A DNA stretch of 64,000 bases from Isoetes taiwanensis. Taxonomy: Eukaryota > Streptophyta > Lycopodiopsida > Isoetales > Isoetaceae. Where the stretch lies: contig JAJEKV010000025.1 in NCBI GenBank assembly GCA_021234155.1, positions 2,999,339-3,063,338 of the forward strand. Reading direction: 5' to 3'. Under the pieces are notes generated by a model that was not told where the DNA came from, did not search any database, and saw nothing but the letters and a program-made list of their open reading frames with translations. The translations under genes and the position numbers were made by a program. Each line of letters begins with the position of its first letter. Position 1 is the stretch's first letter. This document shows, piece by piece, positions 10,771 to 20,386 of this stretch.

Positions 10771-11144
10771 CGAGTCGAAAGCCCCCGCCATCCTAACATT
10801 TGCCGATATCATCGGGGTTTCTCGACTCGAAGTCGAAAGCCGTGGTAAACACGTAAAATCAAAGGATGCAGAGCTTTCGACTCAGCGAAGTCGAGAAAAC
10901 CCTTAGCCGAGAAAAGAAAATTAGACATTCAAGGGACTTTCGATCATGAAGTCGAGAAAGCCCCCGCCATCCTAACATTTGCCGATTATCATCGGGTTTT
11001 CGACTCGCGAAGTCGAGAAAGCCGTGGTAAACACGTAAAATCAAAGGATGCAGAGCTTTTCGATTTCAAGGCGAGTCGAAAACCCAGAGAAGTAAAAGAA
11101 AATTAGACATTCAAGGGACTTTCTCGACTCGCGAGTCGAGAAAA
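10771..11144. repeat. 179-bp tandem repeat, two copies, carrying palindrome half-sites
   Basis: The copies start near 10771 and 10950 (for example GCCCCCGCCATCCTAACATT at 10781 and 10960). Each carries the motifs GTGGTAAACACGTAAAATC and AGAAAATTAGACATTCAAGG and two or three palindrome variants. The second copy ends in a perfect 22-bp palindrome at 11121-11142. Confidence 0.85.
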
Positions 11145-11211
11145 CCCGGGGCTACTATTTACTGTTTATTCCGGGTGTTTGTAGATACTTTCATGCTCTG
11201 ACATTGGTACA

Positions 11212-12822
11212 TTGTCTGAATGCAGCCCTTATCCTGACCAGATCATACACGCTAGGCAACAGTGGAAAGCATTGGGTTGTCCTCAGCGTCCTAAAGGAAA
11301 CAGGGCTCCCTCGGATAAGTGGAAGACCTTTGAGAAACTATGCAGATATGTTCTGCTGGAGGGACAGGAAGATGACGAGGGAGAGGAAGAAGAGGAGAAG
11401 AAGAAGAGAACACCAAGGAAAGGCAGGGAGTCTCTCTCAGACCAATATGACCTCATTCTTAGCACTGAGGCGGTCTGGGAGAAATGGACTGACATATGGG
11501 CTCAATGGACAAGAGGCAAGCTGAAGGACAGCAATGGAGAATTTCCAAGCAGGCCGGACCCCAAGTTGTTTGACAAGCAGTTCATGAAGAGGATACAGGG
11601 CCTCACGGACAAAGAAACGCTTGACCTACAAGGCAAAATCTTGGAGGGAACAATCCTGCTAAGGAAGACCAGGAGTTCTAAAAATGCGGGGATTTAAAGG
11701 ATTATGCCACAGTCCTAAAGCGACAGCGTGCGTTAGAAGAAGGCATCACGGAGTTCTGCAACGTTGCATCTAATGAATACCATGATTTTGATTATTACAA
11801 GGAAAAGGCTGCCCTTGATGAGGAAGACATGAAGGAATTGAACCGTCTATGTCAACCCTACATCAACACCAAGCTGAAGCGTAACGTCAAAACCCTTCCT
11901 TTCCCCTCAAGCGTGCTATGGCAATTTCGAAAAGGAAGCTTGGATTCGGGTGGTCCCATTTAAGGCGCACGATATAGCTCCCCCATTTCTGGTTACTTTG
12001 GGACACAAGGGATTTGGTGGTGCAGGCGGCCTTTGGACCCGTGGCACTATTTGCCATCAATATGATCAAGACCCCACCCTTTTTTATGACAAAGCTGACA
12101 TAGAGCGGTGGTACAAGGCGTGTACGGACATGACCGACCTGGATACTTTTCGGTTTCCTTGTCTTTTGCATGCGGGCAATCAAACAACCGATGTCTCCCA
12201 ATGGGCGGTGATATTAACTTCACCAACAAGATCATGCACTCCATATACGAACTTGATCATGAGTGCGGACTTGGCTTGCCAAGGCACCAAGCTTTGCCAA
12301 CATAGTTTTGGTTTTGATTTCAAGATCGGGCGGTCGACTGGATAAGTGGTGGTCTAGCGAGCATCATTATCTCGACAAGTTCATGATCTCTCAAGAGCGA
12401 GATGGAACCCCGGAAGGGGGGCAGATTTATGGAGGATGTTCCATCGATGGACAAGGTCAAGCAAAGATGGTGCGGCGGGTCCTATACATAGAATTCCTAT
12501 CCGCCAAGAGTTATCAAGTACTTCATAACCAGCTTGGTCGAGGAAGATCAAATTGTATCGAAAGTGGTACATGAATGGCCTGTTCTCTCGGGGGCTATCT
12601 TTGTTTGGAATGAAACCTATATCCGTGGTTGGAAATAAGGACATGGTTGAAACCATTCAAGTCATACACGGATCTCGCTTCATGAGCATTTCAAGGGGAG
12701 GAAGACAAATGGAAGCAAGAAAGACGGCGAGGACGAGGGAGACAAAAGCTGACGGAGACGATAATGTCGGAAGGTTTGGACCGAGATCTTTGCCGAAAAC
12801 ATTATTGAAAACCCGAGATTGA
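11212..12822 (+). pseudogene. Unidentified cargo protein in several frames
   Basis: 11212-11697 encodes 161 aa with a Glu/Lys tract (residues 55-75) and then EKWTDIWAQWTRGKLKDSNG. At about 11690 the coding signal moves to another frame (DYATVLKRQRALEEGITEFC, later MKELNRLCQPYINTKLKRNV). It moves again at about 11945 (PFLVTLGHKGFGGAGGLWTR, then ADIERWYKACTDMTDLDTFR) and again after 12190 (MGGDINFTNKIMHSIYELDH). 12553-12822 has one more open stretch, KWYMNGLFSRGLSLFGMKPI. Together this suggests one protein of perhaps 500 residues with three or four frameshifts, or exons with unseen introns. No family was recognised. Confidence 0.35.
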
Positions 12823-13096
12823 GGTGAGTTTACTTTGCTCTATCGGTGTTTCTCGATTTCGCGAGTCGAGAAAACGCGTTCCTTTCAATACCTTTTTCTT
12901 TTCATTCTCGACTCATGAGTCGAGAAAAAACTCGTTCCTTTTCGGCGGATGTCATCATTTCAGGGAATTCCGTGTCAACGACTCCGGATCATTGTCATTG
13001 GAAAGCATCGGTTCACTTCACGAGGAGGAGAATGCACTTCACAAAGACAATCCAGAGCGAGACACTGCTAACAGCCAGAAAGGACCGGAGAAGATA

Positions 13097-13774
13097 ATGA
13101 TCCCGCATTTGGATCCCGATGAACCGGAAATATGGTCAGAGCCAAACTCCAACTGGGATCCAGCTGGTCCCACCAAGCTTGTAATATTTGACGTCAATGG
13201 AGTATTAGCTGCAGTATACCACGACAAAGACGTCCCCGAGATTAACACCTCGCAGATCCCAATGAAAACAGAGCATAAAATAGTGTATCCGAGGCCTAGA
13301 GCTAAGGAAATTATTGAATGGTGCATGGAACGGGGATTCGAAGTGGGCATATGGTCTTGTATGGCAAAGAAAAATATTGTCAATGTTCTTGGTGTTCTCG
13401 GCATTTCAGTTTTGAAGTTCAAGTTCGTTTGGGGAAACGAAAGGGTCGAGCATGTGAAGGACCTCGATCCAGCCATCACAAAGGGGAAGCCTATAATGGT
13501 GAAAAGGCTGGACAGGGTTTATGAGCAATTCCAGGACTATGGCAAACACAACACGCCTGATCATAGGCGACTCGCCTACAAGTGCTATCATAACGCGCAA
13601 AATACAATCATTGCTAAGCCATATCGACCTGAAGAATATGAGACGGATAGGTGGTTGTCCTTCGGACTCTGTCCTGTCTTGGCGGAATCCCTCTTTGCCA
13701 TTCTTGTCGCCGATGTGCTTACGAACTATCCGAGCCTCACGGAACCCGATCCGAGAGAGCAAACCCGATCATGA
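13097..13774 (+). CDS. FCP1/NLI-type HAD-like protein, cargo of the TIR element
   Basis: The open frame begins further upstream at 12824, but that part is translated from two palindrome copies. The start is therefore placed at ATG 13097 (MIPHLDPDEPEIWSEPNSNW), giving 226 codons. LVIFDVNGVLA is the HAD motif I in the DxNG form seen in many plant FCP1-homology proteins; the usual second Asp is Asn, as in that subgroup. YPRPRAKEIIEWCMERGFEV and GIWSCMAKKNIVNVLGVLGI match the cap-less FCP1 fold around motif II (a Ser after IW). Farther on, KPIMVKRLDRVYEQF fits the KxL region. The DDSP-type motif III that normally binds the metal was not found, so catalytic activity is doubtful. It sits between clusters of palindromes at 12849-12926 and 13918-14162. 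Confidence 0.55.
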   Translation: MIPHLDPDEPEIWSEPNSNWDPAGPTKLVIFDVNGVLAAVYHDKDVPEINTSQIPMKTEHKIVYPRPRAKEIIEWCMERGFEVGIWSCMAKKNIVNVLGVLGISVLKFKFVWGNERVEHVKDLDPAITKGKPIMVKRLDRVYEQFQDYGKHNTPDHRRLAYKCYHNAQNTIIAKPYRPEEYETDRWLSFGLCPVLAESLFAILVADVLTNYPSLTEPDPREQTRS

Positions 13775-14248
13775 AAGCTATGGACGACAAATACTTTGGT
13801 GAACAAGAAGAGTGACCCCGCCGAGATAGTCAAATTGTGTGAATATTGTAATCGAACGTGAACACATGTATTGACCATTTTGTAATGAATATACTTGTAT
13901 ATTGAGTTTTGATGCCTTTCTCGACTCACGAAGTCGAGAAAGGCATGCTTGTCGTGTTGATGAAATGCTTGTACAATCTATTATGATAATGCTTGTACAT
14001 TGGGTTTCTGGGACTTTTCGACTCGAGTCGAGAAAGGCATGCTGGTTGTCTCGTTGACAAAAGCATTTGTATGCTTCCGTGTGTGATTGGATGCAACCAT
14101 ATTCTAATGAGAATGGTTGTACTTTGACTTTTATGGGCCTTTCTCGACTCGCGAGTCGAGAAAGACACTACTTCCCACGTCATTGGATGCAGTTGTATGG
14201 AATGAATGTTCTCCGTTGTAATTTGATTTCAACATTCTTTTCTTCGTT

Positions 14249-14806
14249 TTGACTAATGGCACCGTAATTGTTAATCATACTCTCCTTGCTCCAGGTGGTT
14301 TAGGCACAGATCCGACACCAGCACAGATCCCGCTCAGGCATCACAGAGACCGCTCCAGGCGACACAGATCCAGCTCAAGGCGGAAGAAATACCGTTCTGG
14401 CACAGATCCCGGTCACGCTACACTCTTGCCCGGCCTTTGGGACAAGGTTGCTCGCGAATTCAGAGGTTGCTCGCTACACCCTGGGGATAAAGAACAGGCG
14501 AAGAACAAAGAGATAGTCCAGGAAGCTCAAGGCATCTTGCAAGCATTGCATAACATCCACGGAGGTTGGGGATGGAGCATATTCGATGAAAGGCTGCGGG
14601 AGGCGAGTGGAGAAGTCGGGTGGACAGGTCGGCCGGTAGCTCCAGAGGCACCTCCACGTGAGGCATTCCACACTCTTCAGGTTGCCCCTAAGGCTTACAG
14701 ACGGCATGAAGAAGCGCCACAAGTTAATCCCCTAAGGTGGACCACCTACCAAGATGATGTAACTGTAGTGACAGCAAGACCGCCATGGTCTCTGCGTCCG
14801 ATGTAA
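14249..14806 (+). CDS. Unidentified 185-aa cargo ORF near the right end
   Basis: The frame opens with MTNGTVIVNHTLLAPGGLGT, followed by an Arg/His/Ser-rich stretch (residues 30-50), a helical part with AKNKEIVQEAQGILQALHNI and a Pro-rich tail. An intron acceptor (TGCTCCAG) at 14295 suggests the true exon starts there. It stops at 14806 and is followed by an AT-rich, 3'UTR-like tract (AATTTATTAATAAAAATTC). No domain was recognised. Confidence 0.3.
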   Translation: MTNGTVIVNHTLLAPGGLGTDPTPAQIPLRHHRDRSRRHRSSSRRKKYRSGTDPGHATLLPGLWDKVAREFRGCSLHPGDKEQAKNKEIVQEAQGILQALHNIHGGWGWSIFDERLREASGEVGWTGRPVAPEAPPREAFHTLQVAPKAYRRHEEAPQVNPLRWTTYQDDVTVVTARPPWSLRPM

Positions 14807-15055
14807 AATACATTGTATCTGTTCAATTTATTAATAAAAATTCATTTTCAACTAGATCTTTAGTTTCAAACTTTAATGAATTTCCTTTGTTTCAGTTGCA
14901 TTGTTTTTGTTCTCGACTCGCGAACCTGGGAAAACTGCAGCACAGCTCGGATTCAGAGTTTTATTCAAAAATTCGAATTAAGGATAGTTTTCGGGTCGGG
15001 GTGCTACTTTTTATGTAAATTAACCGGGTTCCGAAAAAAAATGGGAATGGAATGA

Positions 15056-15081
15056 GTCCCACTTTAATTAAATACGACTTT
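15056..15081 (-). repeat. Right terminal inverted repeat of the 12.5-kb element
   Basis: Exact reverse complement of 2608-2633. The next bases (GAAGGTCT) are the weak partner of AAAGGTGA on the left. Confidence 0.85.
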
Positions 15082-16775
15082 GAAGGTCTGTTTTATTCAT
15101 GGCATCATCATTTTCATTGATTCTTATCTTGATGATCAATGTAGAATAGTGTAGAACTACATACTAATATGCAGATTCTTTTAGAAAGATGCAAAAGCTC
15201 ATTATATGGTGAAAGCGGATTTATTGTGATGCTGCTCCATAAGTTTTGTAGTCATGCTTTAGACTTTATTTCAGTGCTAGGTTTTTTGGTCAAGGTTTTG
15301 TAGGCATTATAGGTACTGATATTATTGCTTCTCTTTATAGATCCTTGGTTCCTATATAGTTGCGGCTCTATGAACTTATAATACGGAGATTAGTCCAGGC
15401 TTTAGAGTGAAGCATCAAAAATTCTGAAGCTGACAGCTCAATTTTTCTTGAAATTGAACAATAGCAGATATTTACATTTAAGTTGCATACCAACCAATAT
15501 CTGCCACCAGGTGCTACAATCTGCAAAGATCTTGGTATACACTCTTACCAATAAAATTATAATATTTCTGGCACGTTCTGTTCACCGGTGCCCTGCAGAA
15601 CTCAAAACATTTTAACTTCCAATATAAGACTGAGACCACTAATTACTCAATAGATGGTCCAGTACATGTGCTCTGATGGATTTGGTAGAGCTTCATAGAC
15701 AATAGGAGTTACTTATCCCTCTTTATCTGCATAATCAATTATATTAATTTAACAGCTAGCTATGAAACCTAAGCTAGATTATGGCTCATTTATTGGTAAT
15801 TTATACTACCTGTGTTGCTTCACCCTTCAGTCCAATGTAATTACGTATAGACTAGCACCAAAATTCTCGAAAAAATGCAGGGTCAAATTTGCAATGTCTT
15901 GAAATCGACATATCTGAAAACTCCAGAAGTTAGCAAGAGAAACATCAAGCCTTCGCTTTGAATCAGAAAAAGTTGGGAATTTATCACCTTGTTTGGCATT
16001 CAATGTCTCCATTCGAATTCTCAGCAAGCTTCCACTTTCCGACGAGTTAGTAGCAGTACAAAAAGATCCCTAGTATGTTATCAAGGATAAACACCTGTCA
16101 GACTCATCAAGTAACTAGTTTTTTATGTTCAGAATTATAAGTATCTCACAACAAAATACCGTGCAATTGTTGCTTCTTAAGGTCACGAAGTGACGCATTG
16201 ATGTGATTTCATATGAAACTATGACAGTGGCAGATAAAGGATATTCTTGAGAATGGCTACCAAACACAGAAATTACTTGTGGTGATTAAGAAGGAAATGA
16301 AAGGCTCAGACAGGTAAAGACGAAATGCCCTTCAGACTCAAATTATAGCAGATCTTAAGTTAAGTAAAACATGAAAATTATTATGCGAAGAAAAGGAAAG
16401 GGAGGAAGGAAATAGCTGACAACCTTCTGATGTTTTTGGCGTTTGTCGCATTTGCTCACAGATATCTCTTTATTCTCCAGCTCTGAATAATCAGCCATCC
16501 ACATGAAAAATTTAAACATTCTAAAAACGAGACCTATAGGCCATAAAATAACTCTGATAAACATTAGAAAGCAATTTTTTGTCCACTATTTGCCATCATC
16601 GTGACAATTTTTTGCTACAAACTCTTTCCAAATCATCTGCATCCTCCATCCTTTAAACAAAGACAAACCTACGGTACCTGAATGTTATCCAGAAGTTGTG
16701 AATGAAGTGAGGTTCTGGAGGGTCCTCCAGGCTTTTGCAAATCGTTGTGAGCATCTGCAAGACCATCAAGCTTCT

Positions 16776-17366
16776 TGTTTGGGGTCTGGGTTCGGGAACT
16801 CCTGCAAGACAGCCCTCTGTGAGGACCCTTGGATCTAACAGGAGAGTCCGGGGACTATGTCACGCGGGATTTGCAAGAAAACAAAGGAAAGGGAAAAGAA
16901 AACAAAAGAACAATGAGACAACAATGATAAGCTTCCTTGATATCAATGATGATGATACATGAGCTCTCGCAACCGAGAGAAAACTGAAGTGAGACAAGAC
17001 TCAAAACTCATCTAAAAATCATGAGCTAGCTCTACTCATATATATAGTACAATGGCCTTTAGCCCAATATAGACACTCGGGACCGATTTTCGTGCTCACG
17101 GAAGGAGGCCTGATTCTTGAGGAATCTTTGGCGGTGCCTCTTGAAAAGCCCGAATCACGCTGGACGCCGACGCTGGCGGTGACGGGCCGCCACTTGTGCG
17201 AAGCGCCCGCCTCTTGTTGACGCCAGGCGTGGTCTTAGTCTGCGTGATCTGCTTGGTCTTCTGCTGAGCCTTTGACGACTGACCCGCGCCTGATTGTGGA
17301 TCCTTGGACTTGACTTGGTCCGTCGTATGCATGAATAGTCCTGTACCAGGAGGCACAGGACTAACA
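16776..17366 (-). repeat. 3' LTR (left copy)
   Basis: 591 bp, aligning with 27346-27935 over its length. A TATA-like CTATATATATGAG (minus strand) lies near 17036-17048. Differences from the other LTR include indels near the outer end (16788-16806) and in 17080-17220. Confidence 0.9.
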
Positions 17367-17989
17367 CTCCCCCCCACCAAACGACACTCAGTCTGAAGGA
17401 AAGGAGGAAGTGCTTCCGAGGGCGGGAAACCAGCAGTCTGAAAGTGATCCTCACGGGAATGAGGGCGGGCACCATTGTGATAATTGCCAATGAGGTCCTG
17501 GCGTGTTTGAAGTGCATCAGGAGTGTTGAGCCCAAGAGCAGGATCGGCATCAATGAGGAAGTGAGAGCGCACCATGTCTTCCAGGGCAGCATGGGCGTCC
17601 GAAGGAACAAACTGGCACTCCATGAGAAGGCAGGTCTGGAGACCGAAGGCACTGACGCTGGCATTCGGGTTGCAGTAAAAGATTGGACGCTGCCGATTTA
17701 AAGAGCTTACCAGGATGCATCGGAGAGCAGCACAGAAACCAGCTTGACGGTGGACTGAAGGGTCTGGTGAGGTGGCGGCATTCTGCAAGAAGGTATCTAG
17801 GCCATGAATAGCATCAGCAGGCCGTTGCCAACCACGCTCATTAGCAATATAGAGCCAATTCTCAGTAGTGTCCAAGGTGGCATTATCCTCCCAATCTGAG
17901 CGTCTGACAAATCGGGGATCCCACCGGAGATCCCGTGGAGATCGGGAGGTATGAGTCGACCCCGTGGCCATCCATGACCTTCGGCCCAA
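17096..17989 (-). CDS. Retrotransposon extra ORF, C-terminal block
   Basis: A 297-codon open frame (DWEDNATLDTTENWLYIANE; AGFCAALRCILVSSLNRQRP) is in the same frame as the ORF block upstream at 20386-18125, from which it is separated by a short stretch with stops. It reads through the polypurine tract and about 270 bp into the 3' LTR, so its last about 90 residues are LTR-encoded. There are no transmembrane segments or signal peptide, which argues against a functional envelope. The family was not recognised. Confidence 0.5.
   Translation of the reverse strand: MGRRSWMATGSTHTSRSPRDLRWDPRFVRRSDWEDNATLDTTENWLYIANERGWQRPADAIHGLDTFLQNAATSPDPSVHRQAGFCAALRCILVSSLNRQRPIFYCNPNASVSAFGLQTCLLMECQFVPSDAHAALEDMVRSHFLIDADPALGLNTPDALQTRQDLIGNYHNGARPHSREDHFQTAGFPPSEALPPFLQTECRLVGGSVSPVPPGTGLFMHTTDQVKSKDPQSGAGQSSKAQQKTKQITQTKTTPGVNKRRALRTSGGPSPPASASSVIRAFQEAPPKIPQESGLLP
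17367..17378 (-). other. Polypurine tract
   Basis: On the minus strand GGTGGGGGGGAG directly precedes the 3' LTR start TGTTAG. It is the expected primer for plus-strand DNA synthesis. Confidence 0.8.
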
Positions 17990-18124
17990 AAGGGAAGACG
18001 TCGGTCGGGAAAAGAGAGGAACCGTGGGCGGGAGGTACTCCTAAGGAAGCATATGGAGAGGGAAGCATATGGGTGTCGCGTGGGTTGCTTGAGCCATGTC
18101 CCTCAATGCACGAACAAGATTCGA

Positions 18125-20386
18125 TCAAGAGCACGACACCAATGGTCCCATTCGGAAGTAGAGTAATTGATAGACGGGGAGGATTGACCCAACCCGTGGG
18201 GATGATCTTGCTTTCGGAAGGCCCTTGATTGATTGTAGCCTCCCAAGTCTTTGCATATAAATTTGGGCGAACTCAAGATCGTCAGGATGCGCCAAATTTT
18301 TGTTTACCTGTTCCAATGTTTCAGCTTGCCACAGAGGTAAGTGCTGAGCAAGTTCAGGCATGTACTCCTGTTCAAAAGTCTGAAACTGAGCAGGATCCTT
18401 GAAATATTGGTTGGTTGATGATAACAACCAAGCAGCATTGGAGTTGCCTCGAAAAACACAATGGGCCTCATCTCGGAATTTATCATGGAGATCTGCCAGG
18501 TAGAAGTCATGAAAAACATAAGCCATTGGCTGAACAACACGGAAAATGACCAATTCGGGATCTTCAGAATTGAGCTGATCAAAGACTAAGAGTGCACAAA
18601 ATAAACCCTTGTCTTCTATAGAAAGATCCGGCCAGATCCGAAGGAAGTCCGCATTTTTGAGTGGCTGTTGATGAACATTGCCATTGGCCGCGTACCACTT
18701 CAAAAGGAAAAGGTGCCGTCGGGCCACCACATAGTCAAGATAGCTAGAAGGAGTAGAGAAGTCCACAGGAATGTTGGTAGCAATGTCAATATAGCCCTCC
18801 TATTTGTTTTGGGCTTCTTCAGCAGATTGAACTGCTTGCTGGAGCTGATGTTCCAGGTCACGGATCCGGTTCTCCTTTTCTAATAGAAGATGTGACTGAT
18901 CACGGACCCGTTTAATAGGAAGCGTGGCATGTGAAGAAGATTGCCCTGGAGTTTGGAGTCGAAGCGTGGCAATCTGAGCGTCATCAATGACCTTCTGTTT
19001 CTGAGCCTCCGAAAGCTGAGTCTGGATGGACGTTAACTGATTTGTCAGCGTGGAAAGCTGAGCTTCAAGGGAGGTGAGTCGAGCGTCACGCTCAGTGAGG
19101 TCTTGAACTTGAGTGCGGTAATTGTGAGAAAGCTCCGAATACAAGGTGTCGAGCTTAGCAATGTCTTTCTCCTTGTCACCCAGGAGGGTATCTTTTGACT
19201 TGTTCTGTTCCAACAAGTCCTGAATTTTGGTTTGGAGCTGAGCCTTCTGATCTTCAAGTAGGCTTGTCTGATCCTGAGCACTTTTGAGATCTACACGGGC
19301 CTGTAATAGAGCCGCGTGCTTTTCTTGAAGTTGGGCCTCCAAAGTTTGAACTTGTGCAGTTGCAGCTTGAAGGTCTCTGTGAACTGCATCGGAAGCCTTC
19401 AGGGACGCCTGAACACCATTCATGAGAGCCTCCTGTGATGCTTGTAGCTGCATGGCAGCGGTTTGAACATCCTGCTGGAATTGGTACAGGAGCTGTCGAG
19501 GATGTGGAGGTGCAGGGCCCTGTTGCTGCCTTGTCTGAGAGTGTTGAGAGGCATGACGGGAATTGGAAGGCGTGGCTTCAGTGGAGGAAGAGGAGACGGT
19601 GACATGCGTGGTCTGGTGTTGAACATGACCAGGGGAAGTCTGGCGTGAAGGTACAGCCTGTTGGGTTTGACGCTGGGAATGCAGAGAGCGCTGAGTGGAG
19701 GCATGGGAAGTTGAAGGGCTCTCAAGAACAGGAAGATAATGACGGATGAGGGCCTGAAGATGGCCACCCACTGAAACTTCAGAGACAGAGGAGGGGGTAG
19801 CCCGAATGCGGTCTACTTCTTGAAGAAGGCGGTAGAACAACAGCTGTGGCCAATCAATATGGAGATTGGAGTGGATGGCAGTGATGACCATATTATAGAA
19901 CGGCTTATTAATATGGGTGTTCTTGATGGAATACCCAAGCAATTTGCGCCACAGAAACTTCACAAAAGTGTCATGTGACTTTGCAATATTTGTGAGGCGA
20001 TGCTGGTTAGCTTGATAAGCAGGAGCACCGAACTGAGTGACGTCCATGTCCTGTAAAGCAGCCCAAGAGACAGAAGGTTTTTGCAAAGGAATACGGAATA
20101 CCTCAGAAATCAAAGGCTGAATAAGTAAAATGGTGGTGCCATCGACCACCGTAGCAAATCCTTTCGGGCTGTTGACGATGTGAGCGATGAACTGCTTCAA
20201 TTGCTCCGGATTTGGGGCCGGGAGCTCCATTTGCGAGAATTCGTAAAGCTTGTGGCGTTCCGCTACTTCCCGACTCGGACCAAGAAGGGCCTCGCGAAAG
20301 GTGGGCGTCGAGAAAGACACAGACTCGAAAGGAGTCGCATCCCTGGGAGCAGAAGTTTGAAGTGTAGGAAGTTTGGGGGCAGCCAT
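18125..20386 (-). CDS. Retrotransposon extra ORF: globular domain plus long coiled coil, one TAG stop
   Basis: The frame starts with MAAPKLPTLQTSAPRDATPF at 20386. Residues 50-210 look globular (LKQFIAHIVNSPKGFATVVD; FLWRKLLGYSIKNTHINKPF). Residues 215-300 are Ser/Thr/Gln-rich. Residues 300-525 are a heptad-rich coiled coil (LEDQKAQLQTKIQDLLEQNK). A single TAG at 18800-18802 interrupts the frame, and the same frame then continues for more than 220 codons to 18125 (YLDYVVARRHLFLLKWYAAN; IWPDLSIEDKGLFCALLVFD). It lies after pol on the same strand, where Athila-type elements carry an envelope-like ORF, but here there is no membrane segment. It may be a captured or element-specific structural protein. 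Confidence 0.6.

Larger units (their letters stand above)
7085..14924. repeat. Dispersed 22-bp palindromes (half-site TTCTCGACTCG)
   Basis: The perfect form is TTCTCGACTCG followed immediately by its reverse complement. Exact 22-bp copies lie at 7085-7106, 11121-11142 and 14141-14162. One- to few-base variants lie at 7108-7129, 7240-7261, 7980-8001, 8100-8121, 8179-8200, 8224-8245, 10818, 10874, 10936, 10997, 11056, 12849, 12905-12926, 13918-13940 and 14015-14035. Partial or eroded copies lie near 7169, 7408, 7697, 7944 and 14910. Many variants keep symmetry (for example a TGA or CTAG centre). None was seen outside the TIR element. They fall mostly between coding blocks, although two lie in the open frame upstream of the HAD ORF. 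Possible roles include protein-binding sites, foldback structures or nested mini-inserts. Confidence 0.85.
2608..15081. mobile_element. Large (12.5 kb) DNA transposon-like element with perfect 26-bp TIRs
   Basis: The segment is bounded by an exact 26-bp inverted repeat, 2608-2633 against 15056-15081 (core GTCGTATTTAATTAAAGTGG). The flanks hold a weak 8-bp candidate duplication (2600-2607 and 15082-15089, five of eight matching), so the insertion is old or the target duplication is decayed. Inside are a broken minus-strand gene with the DUF7869 signature and several plus-strand coding blocks. There is also a dense population of palindromes and hairpins from 7085 to 14924. Length and non-transposase cargo make it unusual compared with ordinary plant TIR elements. 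The superfamily cannot be assigned from sequence alone; an 8-bp duplication would suit hAT- or KDZ-like elements. Boundaries are seen directly; mobility is inferred. Confidence 0.75.

Noticed and set aside
12824..13096. N-terminal extension of the HAD-like ORF
   Set aside because: It is translated from two palindrome copies and low-complexity sequence, so the start was placed at the later ATG (13097).
2600..15089. Clear 8- or 9-bp target-site duplication for the TIR element
   Set aside because: The best alignment gives only five of eight matches (AAAGGTGA and GAAGGTCT), too weak to count as evidence.
18125..20386. Retroviral envelope protein
   Set aside because: The position after pol suits an envelope, but no signal peptide, transmembrane helix or cleavage site is visible; coiled coil and globular parts dominate.
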